Source of the DNA: CAYRGC01 sp964601225
GTDB taxonomy: Bacteria; Patescibacteriota; Gracilibacteria; Peribacterales; Peribacteraceae
DNA: 64,000 bases
Direction: 5' to 3'
NCBI GenBank assembly: GCA_964601225.1
Contig: CAZRMM010000001.1
Location: forward strand, 310,001-374,000
Shown: positions 1 to 7,765 of the stretch, in pieces
Layout of the letters: every line of letters begins with the position of its first letter
Numbering within the stretch: position 1 is the stretch's first letter
The notes under the pieces: generated by a model
The model's input: the letters and a program-made list of their open reading frames with translations, nothing else
Database searches by the model: none
Told to the model about the DNA's origin: nothing
Program-made: the position numbers and the translations under genes

Positions 1-266
1 CGCCGGAAGATGAACTGCGATTTTGGATGGAAAAACAGACGTATATCGCTCTCGGAACACTTCTAACCGCCGCGGCAGTCAAACGTATCGATGCCTGCCC
101 CATGGAGGGATTCGATCGACGCGCGGTCAATGAAATCCTCGACTTGGAAGCGGAGAATTTGAATGCGATCACGATGTGCCCTCTGGGCTTCCGCGGCAGC
201 GCCGATTATCTCGCGACGATGAAAAAGGTTCGTTGGCCGAAGGAGACGGTGATCCTTCGGAAATAA
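1..266 (+). CDS. Nitroreductase family protein, C-terminal part
   Basis: Partial gene: the frame is open from the window edge (first full codon at base 3) to TAA at 264-266, giving about 87 residues. The visible segment matches the C-terminus of NfsB-like FMN-dependent NAD(P)H nitroreductases: a Trp-Met-x-Lys-Gln-x-Tyr helix, a run of small residues, then Asp-Ala-x-Pro-Met-Glu-Gly-Phe-Asp and a closing Arg-Gly-x-x-Asp-Tyr segment that normally completes the FMN-binding dimer. The N-terminal half lies outside the window, so flavin contacts cannot be checked. The next gene begins 16 bases downstream on the same strand. Confidence 0.8.
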   Translation, partial: PEDELRFWMEKQTYIALGTLLTAAAVKRIDACPMEGFDRRAVNEILDLEAENLNAITMCPLGFRGSADYLATMKKVRWPKETVILRK

Positions 267-282
267 GGCGTACCATGATGAA

Positions 283-1026
283 ATGAAAACGACCGTTCGC
301 ACGAAGGCCGCGCGAATCAAGACGGCGCTGCGCGACGTCGCGGACAAGGAAAAGGCGGCATTCTTCCCTCGTTTCTTTAAGACAGGGCCCGGCCAGTACG
401 GCGAAGGCGACCGATTCCTCGGCGTGACCGTGCCTGAGATGCGTCTTGTGGCGAAGCGTCACGCCGACCTGCCGCTTCCCGGCATCGAGGAACTCCTCGA
501 AAGCCCCTGGCACGAGGAGCGCCTTACGGGACTTCTGATTCTGGTCGATCGCTTCGAAAAGGGAGGCCGACCATGCAAGAAAGAGGCCGTTGATTTTTAT
601 CTGGCCCGCACCGCTCGCATCAACAACTGGGATCTCGTCGACGCAACGGCATACCATATTCTTGGCGCATGGCTTGTGGAGGCGGGAAAAGGGATTTCCC
701 TGCTCCGCCGCCTGGCAAGATCGCATTCCCTGTGGGAACAACGGATCGCCATCGTCGCCACCCTCGCCTACATTCGAGCGGGAAACCTTGAACCCACGAT
801 CGAGATCGCCGCAATACTCCTCGACCATCGTCACGACCTTCTCCAGAAAGCGACGGGGTGGATGCTTCGGGAAATGGGCAAAAAAGATGCACAAACGCTC
901 CGATGGTTTTTAGGGCAGAATGCGGAGAAGATGCCCCGAACCATGCTCCGGTATGCGATTGAGCGGCTGCCGAAAACAGAGAGAAAGCGCTGGCTTCTGC
1001 GAAAAAACTACGGACAGTGCGGGTAA
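283..1026 (+). CDS. DNA alkylation repair protein, AlkD-like
   Basis: A 247-residue all-helical protein of the AlkD/AlkC HEAT-repeat DNA glycosylase family, which removes cationic alkylated bases such as 3-methyladenine and 7-methylguanine without base flipping. The motif Asn-Asn-Trp-Asp-Leu-Val-Asp places Trp116 and Asp120 where Bacillus cereus AlkD has catalytic Trp109 and Asp113, and Arg154 in Trp-Glu-Gln-Arg fits Arg148. Length is normal for the family. The start is supported by a TACCAT hexamer (271-276) ending 6 bases before ATG, suggesting a leaderless transcript independent of the upstream nitroreductase gene. Confidence 0.88.
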   Translation: MKTTVRTKAARIKTALRDVADKEKAAFFPRFFKTGPGQYGEGDRFLGVTVPEMRLVAKRHADLPLPGIEELLESPWHEERLTGLLILVDRFEKGGRPCKKEAVDFYLARTARINNWDLVDATAYHILGAWLVEAGKGISLLRRLARSHSLWEQRIAIVATLAYIRAGNLEPTIEIAAILLDHRHDLLQKATGWMLREMGKKDAQTLRWFLGQNAEKMPRTMLRYAIERLPKTERKRWLLRKNYGQCG

Positions 1027-1092
1027 AATTTCTTGCAAAGAAATGGAGATTTTCGCTATCCGAAAAGGATTTTTAAGGGTATCGTATCCCGG

Positions 1093-2328
1093 ATGAATTC
1101 CCCCGCGTCCTCGTCGGCCCCCGGTGCAAACTTTGAATCTCTCGGAATCGCCCCCGTGTTTCTCGGCATCCTCGAGCGCCGCGGTATTGCGAATGCCACG
1201 CCGATCCAGCACCAAGCCATTCCTTCCGCCCTGCAGGGAAAGGACATTATCGGCATTGCCCAGACGGGAACGGGGAAAACATGGGCCTTTGGGCTTCCGA
1301 TGCTCCAGCGTCTCAGCAACGAAAAGGGACGGGCGCTGATCCTGGTGCCCACCCGCGAGCTTGCCGAGCAGGTGGACGAATCGCTCATGACCTTCGCGCC
1401 CGCCGTCGGCATCCGCACCGCCGTGTTCATCGGCGGCGCATCGTTCGAGCGACAGCGCGAAATGCTGAAGCGCGACCCTCGTATCCTCATCGCGACCCCG
1501 GGCCGTCTCAACGACCACCTGGAGCGCGGAACCGTGACCCTTCGCCACGTGAATATCCTCGTCCTCGACGAGGCCGACCAAATGCTCGACATGGGATTCA
1601 AGCCTCAGATCGATCGCATCATCGCTCACGTACCCAAGGAACGACAGACACTGCTTTTTTCCGCGACCATGCCGCATGAGATCGTCAAATTGGCGACAAC
1701 GACCATGCGTCTGCCCCTCCGTATCGAGGTGGCGCCGCAAGGCACCGCCGCCGAGAAGGTAGAGCAGGAACTCTTCGTCGTGAGAAAAGAGGAAAAGATG
1801 CGTCTTCTGGAGAGCCTGCTTGAGAAACATACGGGAACGATGCTCGTTTTTTCGCGCACGAAGCATGGTGCGAAGAAAATTACCCGTGCCATACGCGCCA
1901 TGGGGCACAGTGCCGCCGAAATCCATGCCAACCGCACGCTGAATCAGCGTCGCGAGGCGCTCGACGGATTTAAAACGGGAAAGTACCGCATTCTCGTCGC
2001 AACGGATATCGCTGCCCGGGGCATCGATGTCACGGGCATCAGCGTGGTGGTGAATTTCGATCTTCCCAACGATCCTTCGGACTACGTTCATCGTATCGGT
2101 CGCACCGCGCGCGCCGGTCGAGACGGGCTGGCGATCTCGTTTGCCTGTCCCGACCAAGCTTCGGAAGTGAAACGGATCGAGCGGCTGATTCGGTTCACCC
2201 TCCGAAGGACTCCGCTGCCGACGCTTCCCCCCGCTCGCACGCCTACGGAGCCCGAACGACCCTTTCAGCCGCGAGAACGAGGCTCCTTTGGAGGAAGGCG
2301 TCATGGCAGTCATCGCAGACGCTTTTGA
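1093..2328 (+). CDS. DEAD-box ATP-dependent RNA helicase, RhlE-like
   Basis: A 411-residue helicase with all family motifs: Q-motif (Thr-Pro-Ile-Gln-His-Gln, near residue 39), Walker A Ala-Gln-Thr-Gly-Thr-Gly-Lys-Thr (56-63), Pro-Thr-Arg-Glu-Leu-Ala, Thr-Pro-Gly-Arg, Asp-Glu-Ala-Asp (159-162), Ser-Ala-Thr, and in the second RecA domain Ala-Thr-Asp-x-Ala-Ala-Arg-Gly and His-Arg-Ile-Gly-Arg-Thr-Ala-Arg. A short basic Arg/Gly tail probably binds RNA. The frame is open back to a TTG at 1033, but ATG 1093 gives the usual domain start. Expected roles are rRNA remodelling or mRNA decay. Its stop lies 3 bases from the stop of the convergent GIY-YIG gene. Confidence 0.92.
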   Translation: MNSPASSSAPGANFESLGIAPVFLGILERRGIANATPIQHQAIPSALQGKDIIGIAQTGTGKTWAFGLPMLQRLSNEKGRALILVPTRELAEQVDESLMTFAPAVGIRTAVFIGGASFERQREMLKRDPRILIATPGRLNDHLERGTVTLRHVNILVLDEADQMLDMGFKPQIDRIIAHVPKERQTLLFSATMPHEIVKLATTTMRLPLRIEVAPQGTAAEKVEQELFVVRKEEKMRLLESLLEKHTGTMLVFSRTKHGAKKITRAIRAMGHSAAEIHANRTLNQRREALDGFKTGKYRILVATDIAARGIDVTGISVVVNFDLPNDPSDYVHRIGRTARAGRDGLAISFACPDQASEVKRIERLIRFTLRRTPLPTLPPARTPTEPERPFQPRERGSFGGRRHGSHRRRF

Positions 2329-2331
2329 TTC

Positions 2332-2592
2332 CTAACGAATCAAGGATTCCTTCTGCGATTTTTCGAGACGCTTAATCGCCGCTTCCCTTTTGCGCGCCTC
2401 GCTTAGGGTCTCAAACACCTCATGGTAAACGATACGGACCGGGCGCCGTGATCGCGTGTATTTCGCGCCCGTACCGTCGTTATGTTTCGCCTCGCGGGCA
2501 CCAAGGTCCACGCACGTCCCCGTATAGAGAGACCCGTCTCGGCAGCGGGCGATATAGACGTAGTGCTTCACGAAAAGAAGGATAATCGACAT
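2332..2592 (-). CDS. GIY-YIG domain protein (UPF0213-like)
   Basis: An 86-residue single-domain GIY-YIG protein. The signature appears as His-Tyr-Val-Tyr-Ile-Ala followed by Gly-Ser-Leu-Tyr-Thr-Gly. His-Asn-Asp-Gly-Thr-Gly-Ala-Lys-Tyr-Thr and a Glu in Lys-Arg-Glu-Ala-Ala-Ile-Lys are typical of the UPF0213/YhbQ group. Related domains are nucleases in UvrC and homing enzymes. For the small stand-alone group a nuclease role is suspected but usually unproven. The ATG at 2592 is six residues before the conserved core. Convergent with the helicase. Confidence 0.85.
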   Translation of the reverse strand: MSIILLFVKHYVYIARCRDGSLYTGTCVDLGAREAKHNDGTGAKYTRSRRPVRIVYHEVFETLSEARKREAAIKRLEKSQKESLIR

Positions 2593-2681
2593 TTGTCGGT
2601 ACGAGGAGAATAATTTTCATATGGCTCTCTGATCTTGAAAAACAGGCCATCGTCAATTTCTTCAGCGAAGCCAATGGAAGA

Positions 2682-2897
2682 ATGATGGAAGAAATCGGCC
2701 CGGATCTCCTTTCTGAAGAGATCAGCCTGATCTGCGATAGCGCAAATTGGAACGTCCTCCTCCACCTGCAGCTCGCCGAGGAAGGTGCGCTCCTGGACAA
2801 GCCGAATTTCATGGACTGGAAAACACGACGTGCGAACTTTCTCATGGAATTCTGGATGCAAAACAGCAAACGGAAAACAGCGAGCAGTCAGGAATGA
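2682..2897 (+). CDS. Hypothetical small acidic protein
   Basis: A 71-residue frame rich in Leu and Glu, likely helical, with no family I recognise. The same frame stays open upstream to about 2587 and reads plausible amphipathic sequence (Trp-Leu-Ser-Asp-Leu-Glu-Lys-Gln-Ala), but contains no ATG, GTG or TTG there. The annotated start (tandem ATGs at 2682 and 2685 behind GGAAG) is therefore the best available, and the gene could also be a 5'-truncated remnant. The complementary strand shows only Arg/Ser-rich frames. Confidence 0.45.
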   Translation: MMEEIGPDLLSEEISLICDSANWNVLLHLQLAEEGALLDKPNFMDWKTRRANFLMEFWMQNSKRKTASSQE

Positions 2898-2936
2898 CCG
2901 ACTCGCTTTTTCCGCTCCACCGTAGAGAATGAACGT

Positions 2937-3383
2937 TTACTTCTGGCCGGTACCGATCGTGATGGTGGTCTTGTCCCCTGCCGGCATGATCGAGACGCTC
3001 ATTGCGCGATCATCCTTGCTCGACGACATAACGGTCCCTCCGTTGAGCTGCATCGTGGCATCCACGGTCCAGCCCTGAGCGGCCATTTGGGTCTTGTAGA
3101 AGGCGATAACGTCCGTAACGGCATCGGATGTCTGAAGCATCGCCGAAGCGCCCTTCTGCTCGGCGTCGGGATTCATCACGCCGGAAACCTGCACGGTTGC
3201 ACCGGGATAGGTCGGCACATCGCCGGGCCAATCGTCGGGAAGCTTGTTCTCATTCGTGACGGTGCCTTCGGACGTGGTGACCTTCACCGTTCCATCAACG
3301 TTCACGTCGACGTTGGAAGGGGCCGATGAACAGGCGGCGAGGGAAAGTGATACTGCGAAGAGGGCGATGAAGCGTCGAGTCAT
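2937..3383 (-). CDS. Putative lipoprotein, unknown function
   Basis: A 148-residue protein starting at ATG 3383. The signal peptide is hydrophobic with a lipobox Leu-Ala-Ala-Cys, so lipidation and export are expected. The mature part carries a Pro-Asp-Asp-Trp-Pro-Gly-Asp-Val-Pro-x-Tyr-Pro-Gly-Ala segment, a pattern I associate with small CPR lipoproteins, followed by an alpha/beta region with Phe-Tyr-Lys-x-Gln-Met-x-x-x-Gly-Trp. Function is unknown. An in-frame upstream ATG (3461) would bury the signal peptide and overlap the response regulator, so it was not used. Same strand as the response-regulator gene, 70 bases downstream of its stop. Confidence 0.75.
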   Translation of the reverse strand: MTRRFIALFAVSLSLAACSSAPSNVDVNVDGTVKVTTSEGTVTNENKLPDDWPGDVPTYPGATVQVSGVMNPDAEQKGASAMLQTSDAVTDVIAFYKTQMAAQGWTVDATMQLNGGTVMSSSKDDRAMSVSIMPAGDKTTITIGTGQK

Positions 3384-3453
3384 GAAAAAGGGGGAGGAAA
3401 CGTACGGAGTATCCCCCATCAGGGGCGCACGATGCAATTCCGCGAAGAAGCGA

Positions 3454-3834
3454 TCAGGCAAGCGTTCCCGTGAGATGCTGATCCAGCCGATCGACGAGAC
3501 GATCGATTCGCCAGTCCGATTTCACGATGTACTCGCGAACGCCGTACTGTTTGCTCTTCTCACGGTACTCGGGGTTGTTGTAGTGCGTGACGACGATGAC
3601 GGGCACGTCGGATTGGCTCTGGCGCATGTGCTCGAGCACGGCGAACCCGTCCACGCGGGGCATGCGGAGATCGAGAACGAGGATATCGGGCTTACGCTCG
3701 GTGAGGGTAGAGATCGTGCGCAGGCCGTCGGAAACGGAGACGATCTGCCAGGGAAGCTGGCGCTTCTCGGATTCGAACATGAGGATGTCGACGAACATGG
3801 AATCGTCGTCGGCGATGAGGAGTGTTTTTTGCAT
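3454..3834 (-). CDS. Single-domain response regulator (CheY-like receiver)
   Basis: A 126-residue receiver domain without an output domain. The acidic pocket is Asp9-Asp10-Asp11, the phospho-acceptor Asp55 lies in Leu-Val-Leu-Asp-Leu-Arg-Met-Pro, switch Thr83 in Val-Val-Thr-His, and Lys105 in Tyr-Ile-Val-Lys-Ser. It probably works with a histidine kinase encoded elsewhere, or as a protein-interaction switch. ATG 3834 is chosen because it begins immediately before the first beta strand. The longer frame to 3903 adds non-conserved residues. Confidence 0.9.
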   Translation of the reverse strand: MQKTLLIADDDSMFVDILMFESEKRQLPWQIVSVSDGLRTISTLTERKPDILVLDLRMPRVDGFAVLEHMRQSQSDVPVIVVTHYNNPEYREKSKQYGVREYIVKSDWRIDRLVDRLDQHLTGTLA

Positions 3835-3917
3835 GTTGCGTATATTATAGAATAAAAATGACTTTTTAGCAAATGCGACCGGAAGCCGTTCTCGGAGCGG
3901 CAAGCGGCAAATTTCCC

Positions 3918-3945
3918 TTGGCCCGAAGCCCTTCTTTGTTATACT
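3918..3945 (+). promoter_or_regulatory. Likely promoter upstream of tRNA-Glu
   Basis: TTGGCC (3918-3923) and TATACT (3940-3945) are separated by 16 bases and point toward the tRNA-Glu gene. The transcript would carry a leader of about 175 bases. Within it are a GACCGG/CCGGTC hairpin and an inverted pair, CACGGACC near 3988 and GGTCCGTG near 4087. I see no coding gene between 3835 and 4127. Confidence 0.5.
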
Positions 3946-4127
3946 CCGCGGGCCTTTTGACGTTCAAGAAGGCACCGCTCTTTCACGGACCTCCTCCCGT
4001 CTACTTCGCGATTCGACAGTGATTCGCGGAAATAATCACGAAGACCGGCTCCGCCGGTCTGGAGTGATACCGCTTAGGGAAAGGAGGGTCCGTGGGAGGA
4101 AAACCGTAGGTTTTCCTTCCACGCTAA

Positions 4128-4202
4128 GGCCCCATCGTCTATCGGCTAGGACACTTGGTTCTCATCCAGGAAAGCGGGGTTCGATTCCCCGTGGGGCTGC
4201 CA
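4128..4202 (+). tRNA. tRNA-Glu (anticodon CUC)
   Basis: A complete cloverleaf: acceptor stem GGCCCCA (4128-4134) with TGGGGCT (4192-4198), the first pair being G-U; D arm beginning GTCT; anticodon stem CTTGG/CCAGG with loop TTCTCAT (anticodon CTC, glutamate); T arm GCGGGGTTCGATTCCCCG; discriminator G and encoded CCA at 4200-4202. The 3' half also encodes the last residues of the opposing serine recombinase, marking this tRNA as an integration site. Confidence 0.96.
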
Positions 4203-5823
4203 CATCATTCGGAGCAAGTTCTAAGTTCTTGATTGCTTCATACACAAGCGAAAGTTTTGGGGTTCGCTTCTTTTCCAAAACATCACATGGGATTCCATCG
4301 GGGAAAGCGAGTCGTTGCAGAGAGTTTTTGTCTTCTACATCAGCTTTTTCCCAAAGTTCGCTTGAGTGTTTGAGGTAGTGACGACAATACCCCAATACTT
4401 GCTCGGCTTTGTATTCTTTCAGCTCACGATTTTGACGCTTATCCGTTGCCGAACGTATCTCCTCAGTCTTTTGGTTAAACACGTCTTCCCAGCTCTGATA
4501 CAGCTCGGGGTTCTTTTTGCTGAGCTTCATCATTTCCATGGCTTCCAAACGCTCCTGCTTCAAGACAGTCACTTTTTGGGCTGCTTCAACACTGGCACGA
4601 CTTAGTTCAGAGAACTCGTTTTCCCAGTGATCGAGTGCTATTGCGTCAAACAATTCAATCAAGCCGTCTTTCGGCTGTATGCCTTTCAAGAAGCTCCTAA
4701 ACAACTTGTGCAAATCAGCCGCTTTCGTGCGGAACTTGCAGTTTGGTTCATCACAATCGTAATAGAAGTGCTTCTTATTCTTCATTTTTCCAACCGAACC
4801 ATAGCCTCTCAGCGGCTTCTCATGCTCAGGGCATAGCGCAAAGCGTCGGAGCGGCACATCAGGATTTAGCGCACGTCGTCGCTGCACCAACCTGTCTTCT
4901 TTGCCTTTGTTCACAACCTTTTGAAGGCGGTGCCATTCGTCTGGCGTGACAGCACCATCCCATTTTCCTGTGATGAGCCTATTACCAGTCCATTTCCCTC
5001 TGTTCATACCTCCATAAATAGGACTGCGACATATCTTGAGCCATGACTGCTTTGAAACGAGATTGCGTACTCTGGTCTTCTTCTTTCGGTCGTATAGGTC
5101 ATGTTTCACGCTTTCTCGCATTAGGAATCCTTTTGCGGCCAACTCATTGGCAATCTGCGTAGGCGTGCAACTGCCAATGATTTGTTTACGCAGTCCGTAA
5201 CAAAGCAATGACCACTGCTTATCATCAGGGTCACGAACAAGGGTCGGCTTGTAAATGGCCTTTCCATCGCCAGCATAACCTACCGCCTTTTTTACATTGA
5301 TGAAGCCTGTTGGTGCTGGTCTACACCAATAACCCTCTGCGGTCAGTGCCTTCTCAACCGAGATTGTATTTGCAGTTCTGACGCGGTTATCAAAGCGTGC
5401 TGTTGACGCAAGAACGCCCTCCAAAAGTTCGCCACTGGGACTGTCATCTATCTTTTCCTTTGCAGATTCTAAGCGTATCCCATGACGTTTTAGAATGCCC
5501 TTAAAAGCGTAATACTCTTGCTGACCACCTCTTGAGAACCGATCTACTCTATTAATGACTACGACTCGGATGTGCTTTTTGTTTTTTACACAGAAATCCA
5601 AGGCTTCATTGAACTCTACTCTTGCCTTGCCCATGTCCGATGTCTCTGCCAGTGCAAACTCTTTGAATAGGCTGTAGTCATTCTTGGCTATATATTCATC
5701 ATTCTCTTTTCTTTGCTCCTTGATGCCTCCGCCTTGCTCCTGTTGTCGTACTGTAGATACGCGCAGAAGGGAAACAGTACCGTCCCTAACCTTGCCGCTG
5801 CTTTTCTTATCAATTTCCATCAT
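4162..5823 (-). CDS. Large serine recombinase (integrase) reading into tRNA-Glu
   Basis: A 553-residue site-specific recombinase. The N-terminal resolvase domain carries Arg-Val-Ser-Thr (nucleophile Ser23) and Asn-Arg-Val-Asp-Arg-Phe-Ser-Arg-Gly. A Recombinase domain follows, then a zinc-ribbon-like Cys/His segment (Cys-Pro-Glu-His ... Asp-Cys-Asp-Glu-Pro-Asn-Cys) and a coiled C-terminal region. The last dozen residues (Ala-Ala-Pro-Arg-Gly-Ile-Glu-Pro-Arg-Phe-Pro-Gly) and the TGA stop lie inside the tRNA-Glu gene on the opposite strand. The intact catalytic core suggests an active or recently active element. Codon use is AT-richer than the flanks. It overlaps the upstream small gene by 14 bases. 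Confidence 0.93.
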   Translation of the reverse strand: MMEIDKKSSGKVRDGTVSLLRVSTVRQQEQGGGIKEQRKENDEYIAKNDYSLFKEFALAETSDMGKARVEFNEALDFCVKNKKHIRVVVINRVDRFSRGGQQEYYAFKGILKRHGIRLESAKEKIDDSPSGELLEGVLASTARFDNRVRTANTISVEKALTAEGYWCRPAPTGFINVKKAVGYAGDGKAIYKPTLVRDPDDKQWSLLCYGLRKQIIGSCTPTQIANELAAKGFLMRESVKHDLYDRKKKTRVRNLVSKQSWLKICRSPIYGGMNRGKWTGNRLITGKWDGAVTPDEWHRLQKVVNKGKEDRLVQRRRALNPDVPLRRFALCPEHEKPLRGYGSVGKMKNKKHFYYDCDEPNCKFRTKAADLHKLFRSFLKGIQPKDGLIELFDAIALDHWENEFSELSRASVEAAQKVTVLKQERLEAMEMMKLSKKNPELYQSWEDVFNQKTEEIRSATDKRQNRELKEYKAEQVLGYCRHYLKHSSELWEKADVEDKNSLQRLAFPDGIPCDVLEKKRTPKLSLVYEAIKNLELAPNDVAAPRGIEPRFPG

Positions 5824-5974
5824 TGCCCTGAGAGTAGTTCAGAGGATTCTCTTTGATGTAACTTCTAATTAAAAGATCAGCAAAACCATAGAGTGTGTTG
5901 CATATCTGTTGTACCTCCTCGTCTGTTAGATTAGGGTTTTTTACGAGTTGCCGACACTTGGAAACGCTCAACAT
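5810..5974 (-). CDS. Small recombinase-associated protein
   Basis: A 54-residue protein whose stop overlaps the recombinase start by 14 bases, so translation is probably coupled. Predicted helical, with Leu-Thr-Asp-Glu-Glu-Val-Gln-Gln-Ile and a central Leu-Tyr-Gly-Phe-Ala-Asp-Leu-Leu. Similar small helical proteins commonly precede serine recombinases in CPR genomes. The function is unproven; it may be a recombination directionality or partner factor. ATG 5974 is chosen because upstream residues in the same frame are compositionally unlike a protein. A terminator-like hairpin ends only a few bases before this ATG. Confidence 0.65.
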   Translation of the reverse strand: MLSVSKCRQLVKNPNLTDEEVQQICNTLYGFADLLIRSYIKENPLNYSQGNDGN

Positions 5975-6005
5975 AAAAACGCGCCCCGCTGTGCGCGGGA
6001 CGCTG
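5975..6005 (-). terminator. Terminator-like hairpin just before the small recombinase-partner gene
   Basis: On the minus strand GCGTCCCGC and GCGGGGCGC pair (one G-T) around a GCACA loop and are followed directly by GTTTTTATG, the ATG being the start of the 54-residue gene. This is a normal intrinsic terminator for the upstream DUF4236 gene or an attenuator limiting recombinase expression. The rest of 5975-6273 is AT-rich with no convincing gene. Confidence 0.65.
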
Positions 6006-6273
6006 AATTCTAAAAATATTCGCCTTCGGTATTTCCAGTCAAATGCGTAAAAGTCTTTGAATTTCTGAAGCTTTCTAACGGGTCTTTTTGTTGCTAAAAG
6101 TGTTCTTTTGAACTGGCAGCTCCAAAGTCCAAATTTTGTTAGAATTACCTTACAAAAAATTACTGATTGCCAAAAAACAAACCAATGGCGATTTACTTGG
6201 GGAAATGAATTTCCTCGCCGCTTTACCATCTCTTTATCGGCAAAAAACAGGCCTTTTTGCGAGATACTTAGTA

Positions 6274-6615
6274 TCATTTTTTTCGTCGAATCTCTCTCAG
6301 AATGAAATAAATAATGTAGAGAGGTAGTAGAATGGGTGAAAGAATAACGGCCAACACGATGAGGAGGACATTTCCCGCGTTAGACTGACCTGTTACTTTA
6401 ATTGAATTATCCTGCTTTTGGTGAGTTGGTGGATTCTTTTTTGCATACGATGTAGAGCTAATTCCCGTGCCTGGAATACCAACTGATGTATAGGCTCCTT
6501 TGGAATTAGTACCAACGCGCAAGCCTTTTATACCTGCACTCATACTCAGGCCACTTTTAGAAAGGCCGATACGGAAAGGCCCAATTTTCTTTGATTTGCG
6601 GAATGTGAAAGACAT
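6274..6615 (-). CDS. DUF4236 domain membrane protein
   Basis: A 113-residue protein. The N-terminus (Met-Ser-Phe-Thr-Phe-Arg-Lys, then Gly-Pro-Phe-Arg-Ile-Gly-Leu-Ser-Lys-Ser-Gly and Gly-Ile-Pro-Gly-Thr-Gly-Ile-Ser) is the DUF4236 signature, found in phage and island proteins of unknown function. A Gln/Asn-rich linker leads to one long C-terminal hydrophobic segment ending in Arg-Arg-Lys-Lys. ATG 6615 starts exactly at the domain; the longer frame adds a Ser/Leu-rich stretch with no support. It begins 18 bases after the upstream lipoprotein gene, likely in one operon. Confidence 0.8.
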   Translation of the reverse strand: MSFTFRKSKKIGPFRIGLSKSGLSMSAGIKGLRVGTNSKGAYTSVGIPGTGISSTSYAKKNPPTHQKQDNSIKVTGQSNAGNVLLIVLAVILSPILLPLYIIYFILREIRRKK

Positions 6616-6632
6616 AAAAAAAAGAAAAAGAA

Positions 6633-7007
6633 TTATTGAGCTTCTATTAACATTTGAGTGCAATCGCCCTCGTTCAGCGTCGTTTCAAATTGCACCTCAT
6701 TGGGGCAGTCGTTGTGAGCGTAAACCTGTGTGTTGTAGCGCTCCTTGCTTTTGCACACTCCTTCATCGGAATGCATGATGCAATCAATGCCATCCGTATA
6801 GCCAGCGGCGGTGAGTTTGGATTGTATGCAGTCTTCCACTTTCTTTTCGTCTGCCTTCACCTTTCGCATACATTCATTGTAGCCTGATGATTCTTGCAAA
6901 GCCGCATTCTTCGCTTCTTGCTGTTTTACTTTGTCCGTTGGACTGGAACAACCGGACATCAAAAGAACCGCTGCAAAGAAGAATGGTTTGATTATATGCA
7001 TTCTCAT
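6633..7007 (-). CDS. Putative lipoprotein with Cys-rich mature region
   Basis: 124 residues from ATG 7007 (a second ATG lies at 7001). Signal peptide with lipobox Leu-Met-Ser-Gly-Cys, then a charged helical region and several Cys (Asn-Glu-Cys-Met, Glu-Asp-Cys-Ile, Ile-Asp-Cys-Ile, Gly-Val-Cys-Lys, Asn-Asp-Cys-Pro, Gly-Asp-Cys-Thr), an even number compatible with disulfides after export. Part of the island; no family recognised. Confidence 0.75.
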   Translation of the reverse strand: MRMHIIKPFFFAAVLLMSGCSSPTDKVKQQEAKNAALQESSGYNECMRKVKADEKKVEDCIQSKLTAAGYTDGIDCIMHSDEGVCKSKERYNTQVYAHNDCPNEVQFETTLNEGDCTQMLIEAQ

Positions 7008-7054
7008 AGGAGAAAGGGGGGAAGAAACACCAAGAAGGGACACCCTGCTCGGCT

Positions 7055-7178
7055 GACCCAACGTTGCCGAATAAGGTTGCCCTACATCGTCAGTGCGTTG
7101 ACCAAGACAAGATGTCCCTTTTTGCACTGAGCGATGATGTAGAGCGGGGGCATAGCAAGCCCCACGGCAAGTTGGGTC
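7055..7178. repeat. 124-bp imperfect inverted repeat in the island
   Basis: Outer arms GACCCAAC(G)TTGCC (7055-7068) and GGCAAGTTGGGTC (7166-7178) are complementary apart from one extra base. Inner arms CTACATC (7082-7088) with GATGTAG (7136-7142) and TCAGTGC (7090-7096) with GCACTGA (7124-7130) extend the fold. It lies between the lipoprotein gene and the YgjV-like gene and could be a structured RNA or a recombination site. Confidence 0.7.
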
Positions 7179-7237
7179 GGGAGCAGTATAAGCTCTGTAC
7201 CCAAGCTAAACCAGACATCTCATGTCCTAATCCTGTA

Positions 7238-7765
7238 TTACTTCCCCATCGGTCTATTCTTTACCGTGTACACATTCCGATACCAACCAATCACGCTGCT
7301 TACGAGAAATGCTGCGCTTGAAATCGCGAATACGGGCGAAAGAATCAGAATCCCATAGATCAGCCAGCCCAATGATCCCATGATGATTGCGATACGCATC
7401 CAGTGATCAGACTTCAAAAATGTGGAAACAATGATGAAAGTTGCCGCTGAGAAGGATGTGCCAGTCAGTAGGTATCCCTCAAAAGTAAGAATCGCAGCCA
7501 CCGCGTTGATCACCAGAAAAAGACTGAGCCAGATTTTATTTGTCGAGAAGATAGAGACCCCGAATCGCACAGCTCCGATTGTCGCTAAGGCCGCTCCTGT
7601 AAATGCACCGAGAAGTAAAAATTGACCAGCATTCAGCAAGTTGCTGACAATGAAAAGCACCAAGATCACCTCTCGCTTTTTACATTGCTGACTCCATACA
7701 GAAACTATCGCTGAGAAGAGAGCCAGAGCCTGTGCAAAGATGTAGGTGGTTGATGTGAAGTCCAC
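7238..7765 (-). CDS. YgjV-like inner membrane protein
   Basis: A 175-residue polytopic membrane protein with about five to six hydrophobic segments. It begins with an Ala/Leu-rich helix and then Val-Trp-Ser-Gln-Gln-Cys-Lys-Lys-Arg, followed by Ile-Val-Ser-Asn-Leu-Leu-Asn-Ala, as in the YgjV (bacterial inner membrane protein) family of unknown function. Last gene of the island before the right boundary. The ATG at 7765 precedes the first membrane helix. Confidence 0.7.
   Translation of the reverse strand: MDFTSTTYIFAQALALFSAIVSVWSQQCKKREVILVLFIVSNLLNAGQFLLLGAFTGAALATIGAVRFGVSIFSTNKIWLSLFLVINAVAAILTFEGYLLTGTSFSAATFIIVSTFLKSDHWMRIAIIMGSLGWLIYGILILSPVFAISSAAFLVSSVIGWYRNVYTVKNRPMGK

Noticed and set aside
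910..2313. 467-residue frame opposite the helicase
   Set aside because: No motifs, Arg/His-rich, fully explained by the helicase on the plus strand.
5975..6277. Longer version of the small recombinase-partner gene (start 6277)
   Set aside because: The extra 101 residues are Phe/Arg/Lys-rich and cross the terminator hairpin; only the part from ATG 5974 looks like a protein.
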